Assembly (NCBI GenBank): GCA_965203985.1
Contig: CBDBDS010000002.1
Span: 62,001 to 126,000 of the forward strand
Reading direction: 5' to 3'
DNA length: 64,000 bases
DNA from: Bin87 sp965203985
GTDB taxonomy: Bacteria; Chloroflexota; Dehalococcoidia; Lucifugimonadales; UBA3495
In this document: in pieces, positions 28,014-36,115 of the stretch
Numbering within the stretch: position 1 is the stretch's first letter
Layout of the letters: the number at the start of each line of letters is the position of its first letter
Notes under the pieces: model-generated
Database searches by the model: none
The model's input: the letters and a program-made list of their open reading frames with translations, nothing else
Told to the model about the DNA's origin: nothing
Position numbers and translations under genes: made by a program

Positions 28014-28895
28014 CTACCGGGTGAAGAATTCGTGGAGCAGACGGTACGCGTCGTCGGGCAGTTCCTCCGCAATGTAATGTCCGCAGGGGAGCGACTGCCC
28101 CTCGACGTTGTTGGAATAGTTGCGCCACACGCCGAGAACGTCCTGGGTGCGGCCCACGAAACCCCGGTCGCTCCACAGCGCGAGATGCGGGCAGTTCACC
28201 TTGTTCTCGAAGTCGGCCTCATCGTGCTCCAGGTCGATGCTGGCGCCGGCACGGTAGTCCTCGCACGCCCCGTGGATGGCGTCGGGGTTGCTGAAGCAGC
28301 GCACGTATTCCTCGACGGCCTCGGACGGGAACACCTCCTCGGCGTTGCGCTCCCGCATGAACCGCGAGCGGATGTAATAATCGGGATCGGCGCCAATCAC
28401 CCGCTCCGGAAAGTCGTAGGGCTGGATCAGGAAGAACCAGTGGTGGGTATTGGTCGCCATCTCCTTGTCCACGATGCTGAACATGTGGCGCGTGGGCACG
28501 ATGTCCAGCGTCGCCAGCCGCAAAACGCGTTCAGGATGGTCCTTGGTCAACCGGTGGGCGACGCGGGCGCCCCGGTCGTGACTCCCCAGGAAGAAGGTGT
28601 CGAACCCGAGGTGGCCCATCGCGTCCACCAGGTCCTGCGCCTGCGCCCGCTTGCAGTGGTTGAAGTGGTCGGGGCTGCCCTGGGGCTTGCCGCTGTCGCC
28701 GTAGCCCCGCAGGTCAGCGGCGACCACCGTGAAATCCTCCGCCAGCCTCGGCGCGATCTTGTGCCACATGGTATGGGTCTGCGGGTAACCGTGCAGCAGC
28801 AGGAGCGGTGGGCCGCTGCCACCCTTCACCAAGTTGACTATCTCGCCACTGCCGGCGGTAACTTGCATCCGGTCGAATCCTTCGAATAGGGGCAT
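28014..28895 (-). CDS. Fluoroacetate/haloacetate dehalogenase family protein
   Basis: 293 aa alpha/beta hydrolase. The residues that define fluoroacetate dehalogenase are all in place: nucleophile D107 in GSHDRGARVAHR with carboxylate-binding R108 and R111, acid D131, halide-binding H152, W153 and Y214 (CEDYRAG), and base H273 (CGHYIAEELPD). In Rhodopseudomonas RPA1163, as I recall it, these are D110, R111, R114, D134, H155, W156, Y219 and H280; the spacing agrees. It would release halide from a short haloacid, giving glycolate from haloacetate. Start ATG 28893-28895 has AGGAGA eight bases before. It lies in an apparent operon with the MmgE/PrpD gene downstream. Confidence 0.88.
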   Translation of the reverse strand: MPLFEGFDRMQVTAGSGEIVNLVKGGSGPPLLLLHGYPQTHTMWHKIAPRLAEDFTVVAADLRGYGDSGKPQGSPDHFNHCKRAQAQDLVDAMGHLGFDTFFLGSHDRGARVAHRLTKDHPERVLRLATLDIVPTRHMFSIVDKEMATNTHHWFFLIQPYDFPERVIGADPDYYIRSRFMRERNAEEVFPSEAVEEYVRCFSNPDAIHGACEDYRAGASIDLEHDEADFENKVNCPHLALWSDRGFVGRTQDVLGVWRNYSNNVEGQSLPCGHYIAEELPDDAYRLLHEFFTR

Positions 28896-29249
28896 GGTCG
28901 TTGGTCTCCTGCGGTTTGCTGGTTCTGGCGGGATTGTAGCCTGATTGGTAAGGGCCGGCTACCGTTTTACTGACCCGCAAGAGTTCAAGATCCGGATGCT
29001 TGTCATTGCGAGCGCAGCGCGGCAATCTCGTTGGCGCAGTGGAATCCTTCGGGACAGACGCTGCCACTGCGGCGTTGAGATTGCCACAGTGCAAGCGCCT
29101 CGCAACGACAACTGTCTGAATTCTGAACACTTACAACCGCGGACGTGCCAGGTGCGCAGGCATTCCGTTATTCGCGAGAACCTCCGTGAGCGCGCCGGTC
29201 GTCGAATGTCCCCGGCGCAGTGCTAGAATGACGGCGGAGGCTGAGCGTT
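28896..29249. other. Intergenic stretch with a palindromic repeat element
   Basis: 354 bases between divergent genes. It contains the inverted-repeat element at 29000-29111. I see no further gene. TAGAAT at 29223-29228 might be a -10 box for the small gene at 29250. Confidence 0.5.
29000..29111. repeat. Palindromic intergenic repeat element, copy 1
   Basis: Begins TTGTCATTGCGAGCGCAGCG and ends with the imperfect complement (CAAGCGCCTCGCAACGACAA). GGCAATCTC near the left end pairs with GAGATTGCC near the right. The same ends occur at 31464-31569. Elements of the TCATTGCGAG...GCAATCT type are common intergenic REP- or MITE-like repeats. No open reading frame is inside. Confidence 0.75.
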
Positions 29250-29516
29250 ATGGCATTCAACCAAGAAAGCGCGCCGGCCATCGGCCGCGCCATCTACCTC
29301 GAAAAGATACGTCCCACCCTGGGGCCGGAGCACAAGGGCAAGATTGTGGTCATTGACGTTAAAACCGGCGACTATGAGATTGCCGACCGGCACTTTGACG
29401 CCGACTCGGCGTTGCGGAAGCGGCGCCCGGACGCTTTCACCTGGGAGGAGAGGGTGGATATGCCGATAACTTATCGGGTGCATCCCAGCGTCGTCACTAG
29501 ACCCTTGCGTCTATGA
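29250..29516 (+). CDS. Small conserved protein of the 88-89 aa family (copy 1, C-terminus diverged)
   Basis: 88 aa. The first 65 residues closely match the next gene: APAIGRAIY, then HKGKIVVIDVKTGDYEI, LRKRRPDAFTWEERV. After that it departs (DMPITYRVHPSVVTRP), whereas the other copies continue RVGY. The stretch before the start (GGCGGAGGCTGAGCGTTATG) is also repeated before copy 2, so this is a local tandem duplication. No aspartic-protease gene follows directly, so it may be the redundant half of the pair. The function is unknown; see the findings on the three modules. Confidence 0.7.
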   Translation: MAFNQESAPAIGRAIYLEKIRPTLGPEHKGKIVVIDVKTGDYEIADRHFDADSALRKRRPDAFTWEERVDMPITYRVHPSVVTRPLRL

Positions 29517-29562
29517 TCAGGGGCGCGGTCACGCGGAACTTGGGAGGCGGAGGCTGAGCGTT

Positions 29563-29832
29563 ATGGAGTTCAACGGAGGCAATGCGCCGGCCATCGGGCG
29601 CGCCATCTACAACGAAAAGATACTCCCCACCCTGGGGCCGGGGCACAAGGGCAAGGTGGTGGTCATCGACGTGAAAAGCGGTGACTACGAGATTGCCAAA
29701 AACACCCTGACCGCTGACTTGCGCTTGCGAAAGCGGCGTCCCAACGCCTTCACCTGGGCGGAACGGGTCGGGTATCCGGCGGTGTACCGTACGGGTTCGC
29801 GCTATCGGCCCCGCAGCCAGCGCCGTGATTAG
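29563..29832 (+). CDS. Small conserved protein of the 88-89 aa family (copy 2, intact)
   Basis: 89 aa. Predicted as a short helix (APAIGRAIYNEKILPTL), a beta hairpin with HKGKVVVIDVKSGDYEI, then LRKRRPNAFTWAERVGYPAVYRTG and a basic tail (RPRSQRRD). It overlaps the aspartic-protease gene by eight bases (29825-29832), so the two are translationally coupled. The GK-V-V-V-I-D core and the D-Y-E are conserved in all four copies in the window. The pairing suggests either an antitoxin-like or adaptor role, or a substrate for the protease. Not recognised as any named family. Confidence 0.8.
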   Translation: MEFNGGNAPAIGRAIYNEKILPTLGPGHKGKVVVIDVKSGDYEIAKNTLTADLRLRKRRPNAFTWAERVGYPAVYRTGSRYRPRSQRRD

Positions 29833-30211
29833 GGGACAAGTCGTCGAAAACGCGGACGGCGAGCTGGAACCCTGGCTCATCGTATCCGTCGAGTACGCCA
29901 ACGAGGGATTGCGTCAGTGTGACGTTATCGTCGATACCGGCTTCACCGGATGGTTGATGCTGCCCGAAGCAGTCATTCGGGAGCTGGGGCTGATCAAAAT
30001 CGGCAGCCTACCCGCCACGGTGGCCAGCGGTGAAATGGAGCATTTCGCCTATTATAGAACACGCATAGTATGGCACGGACGGTTCCACTGGGTGGAAGTT
30101 CTCGAGTCAGTTGACCAACCCCTGCTGGGCATGGAGTTGTTGCGCGATAACTGGGTTACCATGGGCGCCTGGGACGGCGGCTACGTAATCATCGAGGAAG
30201 CTCGACTCTGA
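29825..30211 (+). CDS. Retropepsin-like (clan AA) aspartic protease, copy 1
   Basis: 128 aa. The catalytic motif VIVDTGFTGWLMLP holds D37, as in clan AA proteases that act as homodimers with one D-T-G per subunit. Ends with LLGMELLRDNWVTM, the usual L-G-x-x-L-L block. There is no signal peptide or membrane helix, so it should be cytoplasmic. It overlaps the small-protein gene upstream by eight bases. Two more protease/small-protein pairs lie at 43.4-44.0 and 44.9-45.5 kb. Its natural target is unknown. Confidence 0.85.
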   Translation: MIRGQVVENADGELEPWLIVSVEYANEGLRQCDVIVDTGFTGWLMLPEAVIRELGLIKIGSLPATVASGEMEHFAYYRTRIVWHGRFHWVEVLESVDQPLLGMELLRDNWVTMGAWDGGYVIIEEARL

Positions 30212-30220
30212 ACGTCTCCT

Positions 30221-30249
30221 TTGACACCGTATTGCCCCCCGTGTAACGT
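30221..30249 (+). promoter_or_regulatory. Sigma-70 type promoter for the acyl-CoA dehydrogenase-like gene
   Basis: TTGACA at 30221-30226 and TAACGT at 30244-30249 with a 17-base spacer. The next start codon is at 30282, leaving a short leader. Confidence 0.65.
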
Positions 30250-30281
30250 AGGCGGCAATCAATCCTGCAACGAGAGACAAA

Positions 30282-31454
30282 ATGACCACCGTCGCCGTAC
30301 CTACCGATATTGACCACTACCTAGCCGCCGCTCCCGACTTCGTGGCCCGCGTCGACGCGGCCGCCGACTGGATCGACGCAGAGCGGCAGATGCCGCCCGA
30401 TCTGGCCGCAGACATGGCCGACGCCGGATTCTTCCGGCTGTTGCTGCCACGAGAATTGGGCGGCGCCGAGTTGGCTCATCCCGATTTCCTGAAAATTCTG
30501 GAGTTGTTTGCTGGAGCCGACGCCAGCGTGGCCTGGTGCCTCAACCAGAACAACGTTTTTTCTACGCGGTCCACGCGCATGGCTATGGCGACCGCACGGG
30601 CAATCTGGGGCGAACAACGGGGCGTGGTGACCAACGGACCACCGGCCGCCGGGTCGAAGTCGGTTCCGGCGCCGGGAGGTTTCCGGCTGAGCGGGCATTG
30701 GAACTTCAGCAGCGGCAGCGACCACGCTACCTGGATCGCCGCGCTGGCCCCCGTCATCCCCGATAACGGAGCGGGGGTCGATGGGCAACCTCCGCAAACC
30801 CGCCTGCATCTGATGCCGATTGACCAGGTGCGCATGGTGGACCTGTGGCAGGTCGCCGGACTTCGCGGAACCGGCAGTTTCAGTTTCCAGGTGGACGACC
30901 TGTTCGTCCCCGAGGAACGCTCTTTCGTGCAGGAGGGACCGTCCTGGTGTGACCGCCCGCTCTACGGCATTCCCACCACGCTCATGTTCGCCACCGGTTT
31001 TGCCACCGTGGCCCTGGGGGTAGCGCGCAAGAGCCTGGACATCGCCATCGACGTGGGCGGCAGCAGGACACCCTATCGCTCCGGCGTCCTGCTCCGCGAC
31101 CATCAGACCACGCAGCGCACCATCGGCGAGGCCCACGCGCAGCAGAGTTCGGCCCGTGCCTTCCTGAAGGACGCCCACGGTCGGCTTTGGGAGTCGGCCT
31201 GCACCACTGGCACGCTCACCACCGACGAGCGTATCCAACTCCGGGTGGCCGCGACCCATGCCATTCGCACCTCGGCTCAGATCGTGGACGCGGCGTACAC
31301 CCTGTGCGGGGCCAGCGGCATCTTCCAGTCCAATCCGATCCAGCGCAGGTTCCAGGACATGCACGTCATCACCCAGCACGTGCAGGGACACCACGTACAC
31401 TACGAAACCGCCGGCCAGTACCTGCTGGGATTGGATCCGCAGGGCGTTTTCTAG
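30282..31454 (+). CDS. Acyl-CoA dehydrogenase-fold flavin monooxygenase (HsaA/DszC-like)
   Basis: 390 aa. Acyl-CoA dehydrogenase fold: FFRLLLPRELGGAELAHPDFL in the N-terminal helical domain, WNFSSGSDHATWIAALAP in the middle, and GLRGTGSFSFQVDDLFVPEE. The C-terminal block CGASGIFQSNPIQRRFQDMHVITQHVQGH ends with the His region used by the monooxygenase branch. The catalytic glutamate of true acyl-CoA dehydrogenases is not obvious, so a two-component flavin hydroxylase is more likely. It needs a flavin reductase, not seen nearby. A promoter lies at 30221 and a repeat element separates it from the hydantoinase gene downstream. Confidence 0.82.
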   Translation: MTTVAVPTDIDHYLAAAPDFVARVDAAADWIDAERQMPPDLAADMADAGFFRLLLPRELGGAELAHPDFLKILELFAGADASVAWCLNQNNVFSTRSTRMAMATARAIWGEQRGVVTNGPPAAGSKSVPAPGGFRLSGHWNFSSGSDHATWIAALAPVIPDNGAGVDGQPPQTRLHLMPIDQVRMVDLWQVAGLRGTGSFSFQVDDLFVPEERSFVQEGPSWCDRPLYGIPTTLMFATGFATVALGVARKSLDIAIDVGGSRTPYRSGVLLRDHQTTQRTIGEAHAQQSSARAFLKDAHGRLWESACTTGTLTTDERIQLRVAATHAIRTSAQIVDAAYTLCGASGIFQSNPIQRRFQDMHVITQHVQGHHVHYETAGQYLLGLDPQGVF

Positions 31455-31463
31455 CGTTCACTT

Positions 31464-31569
31464 TTGTCATTGCGAGGAGCGCAGCGACGCGGCAATCTTG
31501 TGCAGTGCAGATGATGTGGTCACAAGATTGCTGCGTCGACGAGATTGCCACGCTGCGCTCGCAAAGACA
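31464..31569. repeat. Palindromic intergenic repeat element, copy 2
   Basis: The left end TTGTCATTGCGAGGAGCGC and the right end (GATTGCCACGCTGCGCTCGC, then AAAGACA) are imperfect complements, like the copy at 29000. Inside, GGCAATCTTGTG pairs with CACAAGATTGC, giving a branched fold. It lies between two collinear genes and ends 17 bases before the hydantoinase start, so it may affect the message between them. Confidence 0.75.
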
Positions 31570-31586
31570 TTGAGGGGGGCAATATT

Positions 31587-33005
31587 ATGGCAACGAACCA
31601 CGTCGATACGGTCATAGTGGGCGGGCAGATCGTAACCTCATCGCAGGTGTATGAGAGCTCCATCGCGATCTCCGGCGAGAAGATCGTGGCCATCGGCCCG
31701 GAGAATTACCTGCCGCCGGCCGACCGATACATCGACGCCAGCGGCAAATTCGTGCTTCCCGGGCTGATCGACAGTCACGTGCACCTGGACGGCCACGACG
31801 ATTACGCCCTGGGTTCGCTGGCCGCAGCGCACGCCGGCCTGACCACCCTCGTACCCTTCGGCACCTACCAGTTGGAGGGCGACGAGACGCTGCCCCAAGC
31901 CGTCCACCGCACCCGCGAAACCGTCGAACGAGCCGCTCTGACTGACTTTGCCTTCCACTTCATCCTGCAGAACCGACCGAGCATCCTGTCCGGTCTGCCC
32001 AACGCCGTGGATCTGGGCGTCAAGTCGTTCAAGATGTTCATGACCTACAAGAAGCGCCCCGGCCGGATGTGCGACGACGACTACATCTGCGAGGCGATGG
32101 ACCTGGTGGGACGTAGCGGCGGAGTCCTGCAGCTCCACTGCGAGAGCGGCAACATCATCGAATACCTCGAAAACAAGCTCCTGGGCGAGGGCCACACGCA
32201 CCCCACAGACTTTCCTGCTGCGTGTCCTGACTGGGCAGAAGAAGAGGCGATCAACCGGGCGGTCAAGATGTCTGCCGCCACCCGCTGCCCGACCTACGTC
32301 GTGCATCTCAGCACCCAACTGGGCCTGGAACGCATCAAGCAGGCCCAGAGTCTCGGGCAGCGCGTGTGGACGGAGACGTGCCCGCAATACCTGCTACTCT
32401 CCGACGCCCAGATGGCGGAGCGCGGCCCCCTGGCGAAGATCGGCCCGCCGCTGCGACCCGAGGATGGACCCGACCGTGACGCTTTGTGGGAAGGTTTGCG
32501 ACAAGGTCACGTATCCATTGTGGCCAGCGACCACTCGCCGCATCCCCAGGAGCTCAAGCAGCCCGGCTGGGACAACATCTTTGTCGACGCCAACGGCATG
32601 TCGGTTCCCTTCGGCTCTCCCGGAATCGAGACCATCGTCCCGCTGATGTACAGCGAAGGGGTGGTGCAGCGGGGCCTGCCCATCTGGTGGCTGGCCCGGG
32701 TCATGGCGGAAAATCCGGCCCGCATCTTCGGCATCTACCCACGCAAGGGGGTAATCCAGGTGGGTTCCGACGCGGACTTTCTGATCCTGGACCCCAACGG
32801 CGACCGCATCGTCACCGCCAGCGACCACCACAGCAACGCCGGCTACACCCTGTTCGAAGGCTGGCGTGTCAACGGCCGCCCCTGGATAACCATGCTCCGA
32901 GGGCAGGTGCTGCTTCAGGATGGCGAGATCCAGCAGAACCCGGGATACGGGACCTTCATTGAGAGCGGCTCACCCGTCGCGCCCCTCGGCGGCCCGGTCG
33001 ATTAG
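31587..33005 (+). CDS. Dihydropyrimidinase / D-hydantoinase-like amidohydrolase
   Basis: 472 aa from the ATG at 31587. The binuclear metal site of cyclic amidohydrolases is complete: H64 and H66 (DSHVHLD), carboxylated K149 (KSFKMFMTYK), H184 (LQLHCESGN), H240 (YVVHLST) and D315 (ASDHSPH). It hydrolyses cyclic amides such as hydantoins or dihydropyrimidines. The stop at 33005 is immediately followed by the ATG of the enolase-family gene, and an amidase follows that, so the three probably form one degradative operon. The precise substrate is not predictable. Confidence 0.92.
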   Translation: MATNHVDTVIVGGQIVTSSQVYESSIAISGEKIVAIGPENYLPPADRYIDASGKFVLPGLIDSHVHLDGHDDYALGSLAAAHAGLTTLVPFGTYQLEGDETLPQAVHRTRETVERAALTDFAFHFILQNRPSILSGLPNAVDLGVKSFKMFMTYKKRPGRMCDDDYICEAMDLVGRSGGVLQLHCESGNIIEYLENKLLGEGHTHPTDFPAACPDWAEEEAINRAVKMSAATRCPTYVVHLSTQLGLERIKQAQSLGQRVWTETCPQYLLLSDAQMAERGPLAKIGPPLRPEDGPDRDALWEGLRQGHVSIVASDHSPHPQELKQPGWDNIFVDANGMSVPFGSPGIETIVPLMYSEGVVQRGLPIWWLARVMAENPARIFGIYPRKGVIQVGSDADFLILDPNGDRIVTASDHHSNAGYTLFEGWRVNGRPWITMLRGQVLLQDGEIQQNPGYGTFIESGSPVAPLGGPVD

Positions 33006-34052
33006 ATGAAAATCACCGAGGTCCGCGCCGTATACCCCAACTACCGGTACGTCGTCCCGTCCTGGCGCACTCACTTCTGGCAGATCGTAGTTCGCATCGA
33101 AACAGACGTTGGAGCCGTCGGTTTCGGGTACGGCGGCGGTGGGGTGGCCGGCGTGGAGATAGTCAACCGCCACTTCCGCGAGTTGTTGCTGGACCGTGAG
33201 ATCAACAGCCTGGTGGACATCGCGGACACTTGGGATCATCTCTACGAACAGTCCCTGCCCTACGGCCGCAAAGGGTTGGCGATGATGGCGCTCAGCGGCG
33301 TCGACCTCGCGCTTTACGACCTGCTGGCCAAGGCTGAACACAAGCCGGTGTACGAAGTCTTGGGCGGCGCCCTGAAACCCAGCATCCTGGCCTATGCCAC
33401 CGGTCCGGATTCGGAAGCTTACCGCGACCTCGGCTTCCGCGCCCACAAGTTTCCGCACCGTTGGGTTGGCGACGCCGACTACGAGACCGCCGCAAACGCC
33501 GCGGCGAGTGCCCGTCAACTCTATGGCCCCGACGCCCGAATCATGGTCGATTGCTACATGTCGTGGGATGCAGAGGTCACCACCCGGATGGCGGATATCC
33601 TCTCCGAGTACAACCTCTACTGGTACGAGGACGTGCTGACACCGGACGATCTGGCCGGCCAGGCCGACCTGCGCGCGGTAGCGGGGCCCACCCTTATCGC
33701 CGGCGGCGAGCACGAGTTCACCCACTTCGGTTTTGCGGACATCGCCCGCGCCGAGGCCCTGGGCTTGTGGCAACCGGATATAACGTGGTGCGGCGGAATC
33801 ACGGCCGGCTTGCGCATCATCGACCTGGCCCGGGCCGCCGGCATTCCGGTGTCGCCTCACCGAGGAGCCGAGGTTTGGGGCCTGCATCTCATCGCCGCCT
33901 CCGACTGGGCCGATTTCGCCGAGTATCATTCCGACCACATCCGTTCGCCCCGGGACGTGCTCTGGCTCGACGAACCCGAGCCGGAGGACGGTTTTATCGC
34001 CCCATCGGATCAACCGGGCTTCGGAGTCAAACTCAACGAGGAAATGCTTTAA
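33006..34052 (+). CDS. Enolase-superfamily dehydratase (mandelate racemase group, rhamnonate dehydratase-like)
   Basis: 348 aa. Metal ligands D182 (MVDCYMSW), E208 (YWYEDVL) and E235 (AGGEHE) and the general base H285 (SPHRGAE) are present. K148 in AHKFP stands where acid-sugar dehydratases have a basic residue. The GGEHE and SPHRGAE blocks are most like L-rhamnonate dehydratases. The expected reaction is syn- or anti-dehydration of an acid sugar. It starts at the base after the hydantoinase stop and ends two bases before the amidase ATG, so the three are tightly coupled. Confidence 0.9.
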   Translation: MKITEVRAVYPNYRYVVPSWRTHFWQIVVRIETDVGAVGFGYGGGGVAGVEIVNRHFRELLLDREINSLVDIADTWDHLYEQSLPYGRKGLAMMALSGVDLALYDLLAKAEHKPVYEVLGGALKPSILAYATGPDSEAYRDLGFRAHKFPHRWVGDADYETAANAAASARQLYGPDARIMVDCYMSWDAEVTTRMADILSEYNLYWYEDVLTPDDLAGQADLRAVAGPTLIAGGEHEFTHFGFADIARAEALGLWQPDITWCGGITAGLRIIDLARAAGIPVSPHRGAEVWGLHLIAASDWADFAEYHSDHIRSPRDVLWLDEPEPEDGFIAPSDQPGFGVKLNEEML

Positions 34053-34054
34053 CC

Positions 34055-35233
34055 ATGGCCGGACCGCTCAACGCCTTCGTTCCCGAAAGCAATGCGTACC
34101 TCGCCGGCGCTGACGGCGGACCGTTGTCCGGCCTCACGTTCGCGGCCAAGGACATCTTTGACATCGCCGGGCACGTCACGGGCTGCGGCAACCCCTATTG
34201 GCTGGCAACCCACGGCCCCGCCGAGGCTAACGCCTGGGTGGTACAACGGCTGGTGGACGCCGGCGCCGCGATGGTGGGCAAGACAATCACCGACGAGCTG
34301 ACTCGCGGCATCTTCGGCGAGAACATGCACTACGGCACCCCGGTCAATCCGAATGCGCCCGGCCGAGTGCCGGGCGGCTCCTCCAGCGGCTCCGCGTCGG
34401 CGGTGGCCGGCCATCTGGTGGATTTCGCGTTGGGTTCGGACACCGGAGGTTCGGTGCGTGTGCCGTCCAGCTTCTGCGGCCTGTTTGGCTTGCGGCCTAC
34501 GCACGGTCGGATCCCGCTGGACGGCATGCTGCTCCAGGCTCCGTCCTTCGACACCATCGGCTGGTTCGCCCGGGACGCGGAGACCTTCGCCCGGGTCGGG
34601 TCGGTCATCATGCCGCCGGGCAATGCAACACCGCGACCCCAGCGCCTGGTCGTAGCCGAAGACGCCTGGGATCTGGCCGAGCCGGCCACGCGGCAAGCGC
34701 TGGAACCTGTCCTGGAGAAAATTGGCGCGCTTTTCGCCTCGTCGGCAACGGTTCGGTTATCCCCATCCAGCCTGGAAGAGTGGTCGGGTCACCAGCAGGT
34801 ATTGCAAAGCCGTGAGGCGTGGGAGTCGGCGCGAGACTGGATCGACCAGGTCAATCCCACTTTCAGCTTTGAGGTGTCCGACCGCTACGTTACGGCCCGT
34901 TCGGTAACCGACGAGCAGATCGTGACCGCGCAGGCCGGACGCGACGCCGTCATCGCCCGCATGAACGAAGTGTTCGACGGCGGTGACGTTGTTGTGTGCC
35001 TGCCGACCACGGTGTCCCCGGCTCCGCTCATTGGCCAGCGCGTTTCCGAGCGACACACCCTGCGGTTGCGCAACAGCGCGCTCACCTCGATCGCCGGGAA
35101 CACTGGCCGGCCGCAAATCAGCTTACCGCTAGTCCAAGTGGACGGGCTGCCCATCGGCCTGTCACTCCTGGGAGATTACGGTGCGGACGAGCAGTTGATT
35201 GCGTTGGCGCGGGAGATCGCAGCAGTGGCGTAA
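34055..35233 (+). CDS. Amidase signature family protein
   Basis: 392 aa; the start is the ATG at 34055, two bases after the previous stop. The Ser-cisSer-Lys triad is visible: K32 (FAAKDIFDI), S109 in GRVPGGSSSGSASAV, and S133 in GSDTGGSVRVPSS. The spacing of 77 and 24 residues is normal for the family. It is shorter than typical amidases (about 450-500) and resembles the compact AtzF/allophanate-like or gatA-like enzymes. It would hydrolyse a linear amide, possibly one released by the hydantoinase. It is the last gene of the operon and converges on the HEPN pair. Confidence 0.9.
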   Translation: MAGPLNAFVPESNAYLAGADGGPLSGLTFAAKDIFDIAGHVTGCGNPYWLATHGPAEANAWVVQRLVDAGAAMVGKTITDELTRGIFGENMHYGTPVNPNAPGRVPGGSSSGSASAVAGHLVDFALGSDTGGSVRVPSSFCGLFGLRPTHGRIPLDGMLLQAPSFDTIGWFARDAETFARVGSVIMPPGNATPRPQRLVVAEDAWDLAEPATRQALEPVLEKIGALFASSATVRLSPSSLEEWSGHQQVLQSREAWESARDWIDQVNPTFSFEVSDRYVTARSVTDEQIVTAQAGRDAVIARMNEVFDGGDVVVCLPTTVSPAPLIGQRVSERHTLRLRNSALTSIAGNTGRPQISLPLVQVDGLPIGLSLLGDYGADEQLIALAREIAAVA

Positions 35234-35250
35234 CGTCTCTCCTCTCCATA

Positions 35251-35736
35251 TCAGTCCCGCCGTGACCTGAACAAAACGTGGACGGCAAAGGCGCGCCGGT
35301 CCATGGCGGCGACGTCCTCAAAATCGGCGATGGCTGTTTCGCCTTCGTCGATTAGCTCCAATACTTGGGAGCGCGAAAAGGTCGCTTCCGGGGCATAATC
35401 CGCTTGGTGGCGATACCGTTGGATTGCGACGAAACGCCGCCCAAAATCTTGAATTTCCAACGGGAACTGCCGCATTTCGTTCTGGTTATTGCACTGGTCT
35501 TTAGCGAAAGTATGCTGTAGGGATCGGTAGGCGCGTTCCCAAGCTGGCTGCCTACGACGGGCGGGAGACGAACCCACCAGCATATCCGCGCAACAGCGGG
35601 CCAGGGCATGGAATAGCGCGTAGTACGCGGCGCTGACGGCGCGACGCAGTTCCGCCTGGCGGGGCCGCCCGCGCCGTCCGCCAACCCCGCCGGCAGCTAA
35701 GTGCCGGGCAATCCTGATCAGGTCGTCAGGATTCAC
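35251..35736 (-). CDS. HEPN-domain protein
   Basis: 161 aa. The helical core RRAVSAAYYALFHALARCC followed later by RYRHQADYAPEATFSRSQV is typical of HEPN proteins (R-x-x-x-A-A-Y-Y and A-D-Y-x-P). The canonical R-x(4-6)-H nuclease motif is not clear, although RYRH lies in the usual place. Many HEPN proteins are ribonuclease toxins of toxin-antitoxin or abortive-infection systems. Its start overlaps the end of the upstream 105 aa gene by 11 bases, a coupling typical of such pairs. Toxin activity is an inference. Confidence 0.75.
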   Translation of the reverse strand: MNPDDLIRIARHLAAGGVGGRRGRPRQAELRRAVSAAYYALFHALARCCADMLVGSSPARRRQPAWERAYRSLQHTFAKDQCNNQNEMRQFPLEIQDFGRRFVAIQRYRHQADYAPEATFSRSQVLELIDEGETAIADFEDVAAMDRRAFAVHVLFRSRRD

Positions 35737-36043
35737 CGTACTTGCCCGCGAAAAGTTCTTCCCATTCGGATTTTTCCACGAACGAGATGCCGGGCACGCT
35801 TGGCACTCCTACTGCTATCGACTCCGGCCAAATGTGCCCAGAGAGCCGGACGATCCAACCTGCGTCCAGGTTCTTCTGGTCGCCGTCATACACGACGTAA
35901 ATTTCCAGGTATTCATCGCCATCATGATCGATCTCATGCCGTACCACTACCGGGTCAAAGACAAACTCGTCATGGAACCGCTCGGTCAGCAAGTTCTTGA
36001 TCGTGCCGGCGATTTTGTTCTTATTTTCGGCGCTGACGGACAT
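35726..36043 (-). CDS. Hypothetical partner of the HEPN protein
   Basis: 105 aa from the ATG at 36041-36043, which has GGAGG eight bases upstream; an in-frame start at 36076 lacks one. The sequence reads IAGTIKNLLTERF, then FDPVVVRHEIDHDGDEYLEI and a beta-rich middle, ending SFVEKSEWEELF. It is not a domain I can name. Overlap with the HEPN gene and its small size suggest an antitoxin or regulatory partner. The pair sits between an amidase operon and a TPP enzyme on opposite strands, as a separate accessory unit. Confidence 0.65.
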   Translation of the reverse strand: MSVSAENKNKIAGTIKNLLTERFHDEFVFDPVVVRHEIDHDGDEYLEIYVVYDGDQKNLDAGWIVRLSGHIWPESIAVGVPSVPGISFVEKSEWEELFAGKYGES

Positions 36044-36115
36044 GGCGCCACCTCCAACTGGACCCGCGTAGTTCATTGCAACGGAGGACTTGTGGTGTTT
36101 CCATTTTACCGCTCT

